Part shown: positions 11,001-20,221 of the stretch, piece after piece
How positions within the stretch are numbered: position 1 is the first letter of the stretch
Layout of the letters: each line of letters starts with the position of its first letter
Source of the DNA: Blautia wexlerae DSM 19850
GTDB taxonomy: Bacteria; Bacillota; Clostridia; Lachnospirales; Lachnospiraceae
DNA: 64,000 nucleotides
Reading direction: 5' to 3'
NCBI RefSeq assembly: GCF_025148125.1
Contig: NZ_CP102267.1
Location: forward strand, 447,001-511,000
Notes under the pieces: generated by a model
Seen by the model: the letters and a program-made list of their open reading frames with translations, nothing else
The model's database searches: none
Told to the model about the DNA's origin: nothing
Made by a program: the position numbers and the translations under genes

Positions 11001-12765
11001 GGTAGGAGAACAGGTGAATTATCAGGTTACGGTTAATAATCTTCAGAAGGGATCTATCGCAAGAAATCTTGTGATCAGTGATCTTTCCCTTCCTGAAGGG
11101 CTGGCTCTGGACGGAGCTGAAGATGCTGTTACTGTAAGCGGTGTTCCGGCTGTTATTCAGAATCCGGTGGCAGGAACTGATGATGCAGGAAATCAGCTGA
11201 ATCCGGAAAATTATAAAGAAACAGTGGAAAAACCGGTCAGCTGTCAGGTTACACGTCAGGGAACCGGATGGATCGTGACGATTTCAGATCTTCCGTATCA
11301 GACACCTGTGACTGTTAATTTCCGCTGTACTGCGCAGGAAAGCGTAAATGGGATGGAGATTGTAAATACAGCACAGGCGTATGCAGATAATGCACAGAAA
11401 GTAAAGGACTCCTCAAAAATCTGGGTGAACTCGCCTGTTCTTAAAGTAGAGAAGACGACGGACAAACCATTTTACAAATATGGTGATATTATTACATACC
11501 GCATTGTCCTGACACAGGAGCAGACCGGATGTGTGGCGCGTAATGTTACTTTGCAGGATGTGATCGATACTCAGGGAGTACGTCTTCTGAAGGATTCGGT
11601 GATTCTGATGGATGAGAAAGGAAATGTGGCAGATGCTGATGTACAGATCAATGATGATAATACTTTCCTGATGTCAACAGGCAGGACACTGGTCAGGGAT
11701 AGTAGATATAGTATCTGCGATAATGATAAAGGCGGTCTTTTTGAGCAGGTAATGTATAATCCTCTGGACTGTCAGGAACAGAAAAGTATGATCGTGGAAT
11801 ATCAGGCAGCAGTGATTGATGCAGCCCTGGCAGGACAGAAAGTGCACAATACTGCAGTTGCAGACAGCAGTGAAAAGATACCTGCAACCGGGGAAGCAGA
11901 GACAGAGGTACACAGTCCGATTCTGGAAATTGTGAAGGAATCAGATAAGAAAGAGTATGCGTCCGGTGAAAAAGGATATTATAAACTGACAGTAAGACAA
12001 CTGCGTGAGGATGTCACAGATCAGAATATTGTTATCGAAGATAAACTGGAAACCCAAGGGGCTTCCATTGTAAAAGACAGCATTTTTGTGAAGAAAAACG
12101 GTATAGAACTGAAAGATGCCAAAATAGAGGCAGATGATACAGGATTTGTAATTCAGACAGGAGCATCGTTGTCAGATATGGATAAAATTGAAGTCTGCTA
12201 TGAAATGGTATTTAAAACAGAAAGCACAGAGCCTGAAAAAATTGTAAACACAGCGAAAGCAAGAGGTGATATTTCACCGGAAATTACTGCACAGCAGGAG
12301 GCATATGTGAAAGCAAAAGCAGAACCGACTGCCACACCAACACCGTCTGTAACACCGAAACCAACAGAAACACCAAAGCCGACAGAGACACCAAAACCTA
12401 CAGAAGTACCGAAACCGACAGAGCAGCCAAAAGCCACACCAACACCATCTGTACCGGGAACCTGCCCGAAAATGACTCCTGTACCGACGAAAGCACCGTT
12501 GGCATCTTACAATGGTGGAAATAATGGAGGAACGACTTCCGGAAGCGGAGGCAGCAGTTACGCAAATTCGGGTGGATATTCCGGTGGATATGGAAGCTAT
12601 CAGGGTGGTTCCATGGCAGGAAGTTCTAAAACAGGAGATGTCAGACCGTTTAAAATGATGGCTGTTCTTGGACTTATCGGAATGGGACTGCTGACAGGAG
12701 GTGTGGTGATCTACAGAAGAACTGTTTCCGGGAAAAGAAATATAAAGGGTATGCCGCGGAAATGA
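8056..12765 (+). CDS. Large cell-wall-anchored surface protein with DUF11-like repeats
   Basis: 1569 residues. A signal peptide (positively charged start, hydrophobic stretch at about 13-32, ending VTQAA) precedes a unique N-terminal region of about 480 residues. Six repeat units of 130-170 residues then begin near residues 512, 650, 801, 959, 1129 and 1290; each starts with an L-x-I/V-x-K motif followed by G-E-Q-V-x-Y and later an ...N-V-x-I-x-D strand, the pattern of DUF11/conserved-repeat stalk domains. A Pro/Thr linker (about 1426-1465) and a Gly/Ser-rich stretch (about 1485-1520) lead to a sorting signal: SKTGD at 1524-1528, a hydrophobic segment and a basic tail. It is a probable adhesin or stalk exposed through the wall. 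AAAGGAGAC precedes the ATG. The next gene, overlapping by 4 bases, is a class B sortase that presumably anchors it. Confidence 0.88.
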   Translation: MKHNFKLKERLGALLLAMLFILQAILGLVPVCVTQAAPLTVETWDSDKVVEYGYRFNMKFQPGITTYESFGCDNLDREAFSDNGKSERDTECVRVGADYKAGSAGMRYNNVGKDGNGNIVDVRLILVGVENAEPRYDLRTAESIVQNKGGATFAWKDNEAYPMVGFSKNSIGVFIYSVGYAKVKFQFLKHGTEETLPISGHGTIRDIDAGQGVRIPSDSSLDNAYVLKNNDYLTVDGNSVSSPLGSVEPDDPRGWLNLFYNTDNFTVEFCHQFRLDKWDKSREDAIAKAGSQERWAEITRNKYLDPSGNSYCPNFKGQKYCKAYAYFDFTSYCFGDVEMKKAPEKRVGEANCTWEQAAAASKEKPFGIRQGQEFQYMIRAEVTPNRLKSFVVQDILEDCLTIEDASKVSIVNDAGQTVTDWFDVAVEGQKVTCRAKAESLQDEAFTDNQTYTFTLKVRQRPESEINISKYLAEDGYSILVPNHASMSYERTNGSGDTMDTETVWVKGVIPPELEVKKNTSQYEWKTGDIIDYEILVSQTKQDVKAVNVVITDELPSCLQLLEGQYAVETSQGGENCTLTGQGENGWKAECPSLKYGETITIRFKCQASAESNGQEWENIVTATADNLINPETGEQESRKDMAEVWPNSPQLEIDKTADKYEWQAGEQVAYRIVVNNVTAGTIAKDVTITDIGLPQGLVLAGGAQSMEVLGVQRQVNYPVPDKKTGQAYEARPVDSQLNADENGFSFYCSYVPYSQPVTIIFHCIAQEEANGHESVNAATVKAANTDERSDDAEVYVNSGEFWIEKSADHYEWQVGEQVQYNVVVENKKAGTVARNVTVWDTGMPAGLALSSAEDVSVSGIPQNITQLTAGTKDVLNQLNPEFYNETSEKPVNYEFLQEGSGWRLNISDLPANTPVMISFLCTVTEAANGMESINVANVQAQNAPVSQDDAEVYVNTAVLSIEKSFQNPYLAAGDGRAENEFRVGEQVNYQVTVNNLQKGSIARNLVISDLSLPEGLALDGAEDAVTVSGVPAVIQNPVAGTDDAGNQLNPENYKETVEKPVSCQVTRQGTGWIVTISDLPYQTPVTVNFRCTAQESVNGMEIVNTAQAYADNAQKVKDSSKIWVNSPVLKVEKTTDKPFYKYGDIITYRIVLTQEQTGCVARNVTLQDVIDTQGVRLLKDSVILMDEKGNVADADVQINDDNTFLMSTGRTLVRDSRYSICDNDKGGLFEQVMYNPLDCQEQKSMIVEYQAAVIDAALAGQKVHNTAVADSSEKIPATGEAETEVHSPILEIVKESDKKEYASGEKGYYKLTVRQLREDVTDQNIVIEDKLETQGASIVKDSIFVKKNGIELKDAKIEADDTGFVIQTGASLSDMDKIEVCYEMVFKTESTEPEKIVNTAKARGDISPEITAQQEAYVKAKAEPTATPTPSVTPKPTETPKPTETPKPTEVPKPTEQPKATPTPSVPGTCPKMTPVPTKAPLASYNGGNNGGTTSGSGGSSYANSGGYSGGYGSYQGGSMAGSSKTGDVRPFKMMAVLGLIGMGLLTGGVVIYRRTVSGKRNIKGMPRK

Positions 12766-13649
12766 AAAAACTCAGAACATTTGCAGTAAGTATGATCATA
12801 GCAGCAATTGGGCTTCTTATATATTGTGCCGGCTTCTATATAAAAAGTTATGAACAGAATCTTGCAGCAAGGCAGGAATATGCAGAGCTTTCCCAAATAG
12901 CAGGGGTGAAGAACAGAGAAGGTGCCGGATTATTGGCAGATGGCAAAAAAACTGATGAAGACAGCAGTACAAAAAACAGTGAAAAAAAACGCAGGAAAAA
13001 ACAGAGAAGATCTTCTGAATCAAAAAACAAAAACTGTACAGATGAAATCAGGGAATCCTTCGGGATTTCCTGGGAAAATTTAAGAAAGATCAACTCTCAG
13101 ACAGTTGCCTGGATTACTGTCCCGGGAGCCGATATTTCTTATCCTGTAGTTCAGGCGGCAGATGATGAATATTACCTGAAACATAATTTCAGAGGAGAGG
13201 AAGATCTGTTTGGATGTATTTTTCTGGAACATGACATAAAAAAGAATTTTACAGATTCCCACAGTATTCTTTACGGGCATAATATAGAAGGTAATATGAT
13301 GTTTGCAAATCTGAACCGTTATGAACGGCCTGAATTTCTGAAAAAATGTCCTGAAATTGAGATCACAACACCAAAAAGAAAGTTTCTGTACAAAATTTTT
13401 TCTGTGGAACAGGCATCTTCCAAAAGCCCGGCATTTGAATATGGATACAAGTTATCCAGTCCTGCATACAGGAGACAATTATCTATATTGAAAAATAATT
13501 CCATGTATGACACAGGAGTAGAGCCTGATGAAAGGGAGAGAATGGTGACTCTGATCACCTGTAATTCACGTCTGGATAAAGAAATACGTATGGCGGTACA
13601 TGGGATTTGCCATGAATGTTATGGTATAGAAAAAGCTGAGCCGAAGTGA
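12762..13649 (+). CDS. srtB: Class B sortase
   Basis: 295 residues: an N-terminal signal anchor (about 7-28), a long charged Lys/Ser-rich spacer (about 45-90) and a sortase domain. The catalytic histidine is H173 in LYGHNI, the cysteine C267 in TLITC and the arginine probably R276 in EIRMAVHG. The WITVPGADISYPVVQ opening is typical of class B enzymes. The start overlaps the stop of the surface protein (ATGA), so this is a dedicated sortase-substrate pair. It acts on the outer face of the membrane. The long charged spacer is longer than in many class B sortases and may push the active site outward. Confidence 0.93.
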   Translation: MKKLRTFAVSMIIAAIGLLIYCAGFYIKSYEQNLAARQEYAELSQIAGVKNREGAGLLADGKKTDEDSSTKNSEKKRRKKQRRSSESKNKNCTDEIRESFGISWENLRKINSQTVAWITVPGADISYPVVQAADDEYYLKHNFRGEEDLFGCIFLEHDIKKNFTDSHSILYGHNIEGNMMFANLNRYERPEFLKKCPEIEITTPKRKFLYKIFSVEQASSKSPAFEYGYKLSSPAYRRQLSILKNNSMYDTGVEPDERERMVTLITCNSRLDKEIRMAVHGICHECYGIEKAEPK

Positions 13650-13693
13650 TGTTGAAATCAATCGGATATTGGTAACTTTCGTAAAGGATGAAC

Positions 13694-13732
13694 TGTTACT
13701 GTTCACATATCACTATCCCTCGAGGTGTTTTG
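13694..13732. repeat. Partial copy of the 7.1-kb repeat left end
   Basis: GTTACTGTTCACATATCACTATCC... continuing to GAGGTGTTTTGG matches the left end of the element at 7101-7243 with a few changes. It lies upstream of araR and has no gene of its own. Confidence 0.5.
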
Positions 13733-13765
13733 GAAAAAACTAATGAAAAATCTCTCAATATTTTG

Positions 13766-13814
13766 TATAATTTATGCATAAAAAACAACTTGTTCGTACG
13801 TGCGTACAAGTTGT
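13766..13814 (+). promoter_or_regulatory. araR promoter -10 and AraR-type operator
   Basis: A TATAAT box sits at 13766-13771. A 30-bp palindrome at 13785-13814 opens with ACAACTTGTTCGTACG and closes with TGCGTACAAGTTGT; its outer nine bases are perfectly inverted. AraR repressors bind TTGTACGTACAA-like palindromes, so this is probably the autoregulatory operator of the araR-araA-araB genes. No convincing -35 box is visible. Confidence 0.7.
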
Positions 13815-13840
13815 ATCCTAAATACAGGAGGGAAGAAGAC

Positions 13841-14932
13841 ATGACAGATAATGGAAAGCCGAAATATTTCTCACTGATGGAACAGCTCAGAAGTGATATT
13901 ATGTCAGGAGCTATCCGACCGGGAGAGAAGCTTCCTTCAGAAAACGAGCTTTCACAGAAATATTCCCTGAGTAGACATACAGTTCGTAAAGCACTGGGAA
14001 TCCTGGAGCAGGACGGATATGTAGAGGCATTTCACGGAAGAGGTACTTATTGCTCTGAGAATATGCGCCATATAAAGAATTCAAAGAATATTGCGGTAGT
14101 GACCACATATATTTCTGATTATATTTTTCCGAGACTGATACAGGGAATGGATAATGTCCTTTCAGAAAGCGGTTACAGTATTATCCTGAAAAACACAGCA
14201 AACAGCAGACAGAAAGAGGCCAGATGTCTGGAGGAACTTCTGAAGAAAGACATTGATGGACTGATCATTGAACCAAGCAAAAGTGAGATGATCTGTAAAC
14301 ACAGAAATCTTTATCAGAATCTGGATAAATTTGAAATTCCGTATGTGTTTATTCAGGGAATCTATTCAGAAATGAGAGATAAACCTCATATTCTTATGGA
14401 TGATGCACAGGGAGGCTATCTTGTAACAAAATATCTGCTGGAACTGGGACATAAAAAGATCAAGGGTTTCTTTAAGGCAGACGATATGCAGGGACTGGAG
14501 CGCCACAAGGGATATGTGAAGGCTTTACAGGAGTCAGGGATTGCCTATGATCCTGATGATGTTGTCTGGTTTCATACAGAGGACAGGAAAGTAAAACCTG
14601 CACTGATGGCAAAAGAAATGGTACAGAGCGGACAGCTTCCGGATGGAATCGTCTGTTACAATGATCAGATTGCTGTTCAGGTTATGGAAGAACTGGAGAA
14701 AATGGGAGTCAGGATACCGGATGATATTTCCATTACCGGTTATGACAATTCACTGTATGCTCAGCGAGGAAGCGGAATCACAACGATAGCTCATCCGCAG
14801 GAAAAGCTGGGAGAAATGGCAGCAGAGCTTATACTTGAGAAGATCAACGGAGTTCCTGAAGAAGAAAGTAAGGTTGAAAGACTGATTTATCCGGAACTGA
14901 TCATACGGGGATCATGCAGAAAAATATTGTAA
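13841..14932 (+). CDS. araR: AraR-type arabinose repressor (GntR DNA-binding + LacI effector domain)
   Basis: 363 residues. Residues 1-75 form a GntR winged helix (LRSDIMSGAIRPGEKLPSENELSQKYSLSRHTVRKAL), followed by a LacI/periplasmic-binding-like effector domain (NIAVVTTYISDYIFPRLIQGM..., DGIVCYNDQIA, ISITGYDN). This fusion is the hallmark of AraR, which releases DNA on binding L-arabinose. I chose the ATG at 13841 because AGGAGGGA lies eight bases before it; an earlier in-frame ATG at 13688 would translate repeat and operator DNA. The neighbouring operator and the arabinose genes downstream support the call. Confidence 0.92.
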   Translation: MTDNGKPKYFSLMEQLRSDIMSGAIRPGEKLPSENELSQKYSLSRHTVRKALGILEQDGYVEAFHGRGTYCSENMRHIKNSKNIAVVTTYISDYIFPRLIQGMDNVLSESGYSIILKNTANSRQKEARCLEELLKKDIDGLIIEPSKSEMICKHRNLYQNLDKFEIPYVFIQGIYSEMRDKPHILMDDAQGGYLVTKYLLELGHKKIKGFFKADDMQGLERHKGYVKALQESGIAYDPDDVVWFHTEDRKVKPALMAKEMVQSGQLPDGIVCYNDQIAVQVMEELEKMGVRIPDDISITGYDNSLYAQRGSGITTIAHPQEKLGEMAAELILEKINGVPEEESKVERLIYPELIIRGSCRKIL

Positions 14933-14975
14933 ACAAATGAAATAAATAAAAAATAAATCCAGGAGGAATTTTATC

Positions 14976-16475
14976 ATGAAAACAGGAAGAAACTATAAGT
15001 TCTGGTTTTGTACAGGTTCACAGGATCTTTACGGAGATGAGTGCTTAAGAAAAGTTGCTGAGCATTCCAGAATCATTGTTGAGGAATTAAACAAGAGCGG
15101 TGTTCTTCCATTTGAATTAGTATGGAAACCAACACTGATCACAAACGAACTGATCCGTAAAACATTTAATGAGGCAAATGCAGATGAGGACTGTGCAGGT
15201 GTTATCACATGGATGCATACTTTCTCACCGGCAAAATCATGGATCCTTGGTCTGAAAGAATACAGAAAACCGCTTTGCCATCTTCATACACAGTTTAATG
15301 AGGAGATTCCTTATGATACCATTGATATGGATTTTATGAATGAAAACCAGTCTGCTCATGGCGGTCGTGAATATGGTCATATTGTTACAAGAATGGGAAT
15401 CGAAAGAAAAGTTATTGTCGGACACTGGGCAGATAAAGATGTTCAGGAAAGACTTGCTTCCTGGATGCGTACAGCAGTTGGTATCATGGAGAGCAGCCAT
15501 ATCCGCGTATGTCGTGTAGCAGATAACATGAGAAACGTAGCTGTTACAGAAGGTGATAAAGTAGAAGCACAGATCAAATTCGGATGGGAAGTTGATGCTT
15601 ATCCTGTAAATGAGATTGCTGATTATGTAAAAGATGTAGCTAAAGGTGATGTAGATGCGCTGGTAGATGAATACTACAGCAAATATGATATTCTTCTTGA
15701 GGGAAGAGATCCGGAAGAATTTAAACGTCATGTAGCAGTTCAGGCTCAGATTGAGATCGGATTTGAGAAATTCCTGGAAGAGAAAAATTATCAGGCAATC
15801 GTTACACACTTTGGAGATCTGGGTGCTCTTAAACAGCTTCCCGGACTTGCAATCCAGAGACTTATGGAAAAAGGCTATGGATTCGGTGCAGAAGGCGACT
15901 GGAAGACAGCTGCAATGGTTCGTCTGATGAAGATCATGACAGCTGGTGTAAAAGATGCAAAAGGAACTTCCATGATGGAAGACTATACATATAACTTTGT
16001 ACCTGGAAAAGAAGGAATCCTTCAGTCTCATATGCTTGAGGTATGCCCGTCTGTCGCAGATGGTAAGATCGGCATTAAAGTATGCCCGCTTTCCATGGGT
16101 GACAGAGAAGATCCTGCAAGACTTGTATTCACAAGCAAGACAGGCCCGGGTATTGCAACATCCCTGATCGATCTTGGAGACCGTTTCCGTCTGATCATCA
16201 ACGATGTGGAATGCAAGAAGGTTGAGAAACCGATGCCGAAGCTTCCTGTAGGAAGTGCATTCTGGACACCACAGCCAAATCTTAAGACAGGTGCAGAAGC
16301 ATGGATCCTTGCAGGCGGAGCCCACCATACAGCATTCTCCTATGACCTGACAGCAGAGCAGATGGGTGACTGGGCAGCAGCTATGGGTATTGAAGCTGTT
16401 TACATTGATAAAGATACAAATATTCGTGATTTCAAGAATGAACTGAGATGGAATGAACTTGCATTCAGAAAATAA
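14976..16475 (+). CDS. araA: L-arabinose isomerase
   Basis: 499 residues, full length for AraA. Recognisable segments are FWFCTGSQDLYG at the N-terminus, TWMHTFSPAKSWI, LCHLHTQFN, GAEGDWKTAA and the C-terminal GGAHHTAFS, which carry the metal-binding glutamates and histidines. It converts L-arabinose to L-ribulose in the cytosol. CCAGGAGGAA precedes the ATG, 43 bases after araR with no terminator between, so araR and araA may be co-transcribed. Confidence 0.97.
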   Translation: MKTGRNYKFWFCTGSQDLYGDECLRKVAEHSRIIVEELNKSGVLPFELVWKPTLITNELIRKTFNEANADEDCAGVITWMHTFSPAKSWILGLKEYRKPLCHLHTQFNEEIPYDTIDMDFMNENQSAHGGREYGHIVTRMGIERKVIVGHWADKDVQERLASWMRTAVGIMESSHIRVCRVADNMRNVAVTEGDKVEAQIKFGWEVDAYPVNEIADYVKDVAKGDVDALVDEYYSKYDILLEGRDPEEFKRHVAVQAQIEIGFEKFLEEKNYQAIVTHFGDLGALKQLPGLAIQRLMEKGYGFGAEGDWKTAAMVRLMKIMTAGVKDAKGTSMMEDYTYNFVPGKEGILQSHMLEVCPSVADGKIGIKVCPLSMGDREDPARLVFTSKTGPGIATSLIDLGDRFRLIINDVECKKVEKPMPKLPVGSAFWTPQPNLKTGAEAWILAGGAHHTAFSYDLTAEQMGDWAAAMGIEAVYIDKDTNIRDFKNELRWNELAFRK

Positions 16476-16497
16476 TAATTTTTGTAATTAATACAGA

Positions 16498-16540
16498 GGC
16501 TGTCATATCAGGCTGAAATTAACTGCCTGGAATGGCAGCC
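16498..16540 (+). terminator. Intercistronic hairpin between araA and araB
   Basis: GGCTGTCATATCAGGC pairs with GCCTGGAATGGCAGCC with three mismatches over an 11-base loop. No T-run follows, so it may be an mRNA stabiliser or processing site as readily as a terminator. Downstream, ATATTG-N9-CAATAT around GTGTACAAA (16617-16637) could be a second regulator site for araB. Confidence 0.45.
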
Positions 16541-16701
16541 CTGAGAAGTTTAAAGTAATAAAAAGTATGTTAAAACCGTAAAATTTCCATGGTAAAACAA
16601 TAAAAGAAATGCAATAATATTGGTGTACAAACAATATATGATTATAGATTGTCGAATGATCTGTAATCATAAATAACAGAGAAACAGGGAGGTACATAAA
16701 A

Positions 16702-18306
16702 ATGGGAACAGCAGAAGCAAAAGCAGCGATAATTGCAAATAAAACAGCACTTGGTATTGAGTTTGGTTCTACCAGAATTAAAGCAGTACTTGTAGATGAC
16801 AAAAATCAGCCAATCGCATCCGGTGCACATGAATGGGAAAACCGTTATGAAAACGGTGTCTGGACATACAGTCTGGATGATATCTGGACAGGTATCCAGG
16901 ACTGCTATCAGGATATGGCAAAGGATGTAAAAGCAAAATATGACATAGAACTGGAATCCGTAGGTGCATTTGGCGTCAGCGCCATGATGCATGGATATAT
17001 GCCATTTAACAAAGAAGGAGAACTTCTTGTACCATTCCGTACATGGAGAAACAACATTACAGGAGAAGCCAGCGAGAAACTGATGGAACTGTTCAACTAC
17101 AACATTCCGCAGAGATGGAGCATTGCTCATCTGTATCAGGCGATCCTTAACGGTGAAGAACATGTAAAAGATATTGACTATATCACAACTCTGGAGGCTT
17201 ATGTCCACTGGAAACTGACAGGAAAGAGAGTTCTCGGTATCGGTGACGCAGCAGGTATGTTCCCGATTGATACCACAAAGGCAGATTACAACCAGGAGAT
17301 GGTTGATAAATTCGATGAACTGGTTGCTCCTTATGGATTCTCATGGAAACTTCGCGATATTATGCCGAAAGCCCTTGTTGCAGGTGAAGATGCCGGTGTT
17401 CTTACAGAAGAAGGTGCGAAACTTCTCGACGTAACAGGAAAACTGAAAGCCGGAATCCCGATGTGCCCTCCGGAAGGTGATGCAGGAACAGGCATGGTTG
17501 CCACAAACAGTGTAGCAGTACGTACAGGTAATGTTTCCGCAGGAACTTCTGTATTTGCCATGATCGTTCTGGAAAAAGAGCTTTCCAGACCTTATAAAGA
17601 AATTGATATGGTTACCACTCCGTCCGGACATCTGGTAGCTATGGCTCATTCCAACAACTGTACCTCTGACCTGAATGCATGGGTAAATATATTTAAAGAG
17701 TTTGCAGAAGCTATGGGTATGGAAGTGGATATGAACAAACTGTTCGGAACCCTTTATAATAAAGCACTTGAAGGAGATCCGGACTGTGGCGGACTTTTGT
17801 CCTACTGTTATTTCTCAGGTGAGCATATGACAGGCTTTGAAGAAGGACGCCCGTTATTTGTACGTTCTCCTGAGAGCAAATTCAATCTTGCAAACTTTAT
17901 GAGAACCAATCTGTATACATGCCTTGGAGCCATGAGAGTAGGTCTGAACCTTCTGTTTGAGAAAGAAAATGTAAAAGTAGACCGTCTTCTTGGTCATGGA
18001 GGATTATTCAAGACAAAAGGCGTAGGACAGCAGATTCTGGCAGATGCTGTCAATGCACCGGTATCTGTAATGGCTACTGCAGGTGAGGGCGGAGCCTGGG
18101 GAATCGCACTTCTTGCTTCTTATCTGGTAAATAAAGAAGAAGGTGAGACTCTGGAAAGCTTCCTTGATAACAAAGTATTTGCAGATCAGGAAAGCAGCAC
18201 ACTGGATCCAAAACCGGAAGGTGTGGCTGGATTCAATGCATTTATGGACAGCTATATGAAAGGTCTTTCTATTGAAAGAGCAGCAGTAGAGTCTGAAATC
18301 TGGTAA
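16702..18306 (+). CDS. araB: FGGY-family sugar kinase, probable L-ribulokinase
   Basis: 534 residues with the FGGY carbohydrate kinase architecture: the N-terminal phosphate-loop segment [16 protein letters not shown], a middle GDAGTGM-type loop with [12 protein letters not shown], and the C-terminal [12 protein letters not shown] and [15 protein letters not shown] segments. The position after araA makes L-ribulose the likely substrate. Automatic annotation often labels this clade xylulokinase-like, so specificity is inferred from context. GGGAGGTACATAAAA precedes the ATG. No araD follows; an insertion sequence starts about 100 bases after the stop. Confidence 0.85.
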   Translation: MGTAEAKAAIIANKTALGIEFGSTRIKAVLVDDKNQPIASGAHEWENRYENGVWTYSLDDIWTGIQDCYQDMAKDVKAKYDIELESVGAFGVSAMMHGYMPFNKEGELLVPFRTWRNNITGEASEKLMELFNYNIPQRWSIAHLYQAILNGEEHVKDIDYITTLEAYVHWKLTGKRVLGIGDAAGMFPIDTTKADYNQEMVDKFDELVAPYGFSWKLRDIMPKALVAGEDAGVLTEEGAKLLDVTGKLKAGIPMCPPEGDAGTGMVATNSVAVRTGNVSAGTSVFAMIVLEKELSRPYKEIDMVTTPSGHLVAMAHSNNCTSDLNAWVNIFKEFAEAMGMEVDMNKLFGTLYNKALEGDPDCGGLLSYCYFSGEHMTGFEEGRPLFVRSPESKFNLANFMRTNLYTCLGAMRVGLNLLFEKENVKVDRLLGHGGLFKTKGVGQQILADAVNAPVSVMATAGEGGAWGIALLASYLVNKEEGETLESFLDNKVFADQESSTLDPKPEGVAGFNAFMDSYMKGLSIERAAVESEIW

Positions 18307-18405
18307 ATTATGGCCAGAAATCCTGCCACATTTTTTGCCACATATTGAATAATTGCGCGTCGCATTCTCGTTACTTTAGTAGTGATGAGTTAGATGAGTT
18401 AGACG

Positions 18406-20127
18406 GCTTGAATGAAAAAGTAAATTCTACATTCTAATATACCTTGATTTTATGCGGGATTTAATTCTATTTTCGGAGATATACAACTTGATTTTTTTAG
18501 TATATAATGCTTTTATACGGCATAAACAGCATAGTTTTTTGCATGATAAAAGGACATCTGGAAATAGTGTGCAGGACTAAATTCCACATGTCTGTTGGAA
18601 AGACTAAATTCTATGCAATGAAACTTGCCTGTGCCTGTATTGTTATTATTATTTTATTAATGCTGGTATCAATGTGACTTCATCGGCTGGTATCTCTGCT
18701 AATCCTAATGCTTTATGAAGTCTGTTATCCAGCAGGAGACGGGATACTTCATATGGACTGTGTCCATTGAGGCTGTCCCGTTTTTCGCTATTGATATGAT
18801 TTAATAACAGCAGCGTTGTTTTGTCTGTCATTTTTTCAAAGCTTGTTCCTTTTGGCAGGACATACCTTATATATTCATGATTCTTTTCAAGAGCACCTTT
18901 TTGATCAGAACGGTTGGGATCACAATAATAAATGCGTGTGCGTACTTCATCATTTTTGCTATATTCCAGACTCTGCCGGTCCTGAAATTCATGCCCGTTG
19001 TCTGTAAGTATTACTTCGAAAAGTTTCTGAAACAGTTCAATTCCAAGTAACTCTGTTAAATGATCAAAAATCCTAGTTACTTCTTTCTGGGTCTGTTCTT
19101 CTAAAAGAAACATAAGCATAAGGCTACAGTTTCGAAAGAACATAGTCAGAAAGCAGGGACTGGTACCTTTTGCTCCTTCAACAGTATCCATTTCGACTAC
19201 ATAAACAGATTTGTTCGCTGCGATATATTCCAGGAATTCTTTATAGCCCCGGTCTTTTCGAAAACTTCTGTCTTTAAGGCTGGTAGTGGTTTTTCTTTTT
19301 CTCTGCTTGTATACCACTTTACGGCGCAGATCTATGTTTCTGGCTTGAAAAATGCCACGGTCTATATAAGAGTATATGGTTCTTCTGGAACAGGCGATCT
19401 CATCAGCATGAGATGCGTAGATGTGGGCAATGGACTGTCCTTTTTTGAGAAGCGGTGACAACAGGTTGTCCAGTTTCTGTATACTTTCCGGTGTCTGGTT
19501 GATCCCTTCTCTGCTGGTAGTCCTAAGGGCTTCATAGGAGTCCTGAGCGTATTTTGAAGAATAGATCTTTTTGTCCATCATGCAATTCGTTCTCTTGCTG
19601 CATCCATTGCACACATAAGGAGGTTTATTTAATTTTTCACATTCTCTTGGTTTATAAAATTTACAGACATCGCTGCATCTGAATTTTCTGCAGAGGACAC
19701 ATTTGCGCCGACATTCATTATCACCGCACATATGCATGACATTGCATATATTTGTCCGCGGCTTTGAACTATCATAATTGTTTGCACAGGGAATAGGGGC
19801 AAATGCATCTGCGCTTCTTTCCCTGATAATGGAATGACGTCTGATTTCTTTGGATATGGTACTTGGATCCTTGCTTAATTCTATTGCAATACTTCTAAAT
19901 GAATCACCGTTATTTAAATGCTGTTCGATTATAATACGTGCAGATAAGTCAAGATGTTTTTGGTTGCCTTTTGGTCTTCCTGTATTCATTTTATCCTCCT
20001 TCTGCACAGGCAGGGGATCATCTGCAGTAGTATTTTATAAAAAGAAGAAGGAAAAATCCATGCAGAAGTAATTTCTACAGGTATAGAATTTACTCTTGCA
20101 AGGTAGAATTAAAAAATACATTTAACC
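18406..20127 (-). mobile_element. IS30-family insertion sequence, copy 1 (distinct type)
   Basis: The ends are imperfect inverted repeats (left GCTTGAATGAAAAAGTAAAT..., right complement GGTTAAATGTATTTTTTAAT..., both continuing TCTAC) and the left end closely resembles that of the two other IS30 copies. A 13-bp direct repeat GATGAGTTAGACG flanks it (18393-18405 and 20128-20140). It holds one transposase gene on the minus strand. Confidence 0.8.
18649..19989 (-). CDS. IS30-family transposase
   Basis: 446 residues from the ATG at 19989 (AGGAGG five bases upstream; an earlier in-frame ATG at 20007 has no comparable site). An N-terminal helix-turn-helix (SFRSIAIELSKDPSTISKEIRRH) is followed by a cysteine-rich middle (CxxC pairs, about 65-125) and the DDE catalytic core: D in VVEMDTVEG, D in VILTDNGHEF and E in GALEKNHEYIR. 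The ORF appears intact. It is clearly related to, but diverged from, the other two IS30 transposases here. Confidence 0.93.
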   Translation of the reverse strand: MNTGRPKGNQKHLDLSARIIIEQHLNNGDSFRSIAIELSKDPSTISKEIRRHSIIRERSADAFAPIPCANNYDSSKPRTNICNVMHMCGDNECRRKCVLCRKFRCSDVCKFYKPRECEKLNKPPYVCNGCSKRTNCMMDKKIYSSKYAQDSYEALRTTSREGINQTPESIQKLDNLLSPLLKKGQSIAHIYASHADEIACSRRTIYSYIDRGIFQARNIDLRRKVVYKQRKRKTTTSLKDRSFRKDRGYKEFLEYIAANKSVYVVEMDTVEGAKGTSPCFLTMFFRNCSLMLMFLLEEQTQKEVTRIFDHLTELLGIELFQKLFEVILTDNGHEFQDRQSLEYSKNDEVRTRIYYCDPNRSDQKGALEKNHEYIRYVLPKGTSFEKMTDKTTLLLLNHINSEKRDSLNGHSPYEVSRLLLDNRLHKALGLAEIPADEVTLIPALIK

Positions 20128-20221
20128 GATGAGTTAGACGAGCAAATTTTTTACTCAAAAAAAGAACACATGTTTACTTCTAGTGCTATATGTGCTAAAA
20201 TATAGCCATGGAGAAAAGAAT

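Noticed and set aside
12331..12450. Short tandem repeats in DNA (ACCGAAACCAACAGA-like) considered as a CRISPR or VNTR
   Set aside because: They encode the Pro/Thr linker of the surface protein; there are no spacers.
15237..16328. Minus-strand open frame opposite araA
   Set aside because: Antisense shadow of a highly conserved gene with no start signal.
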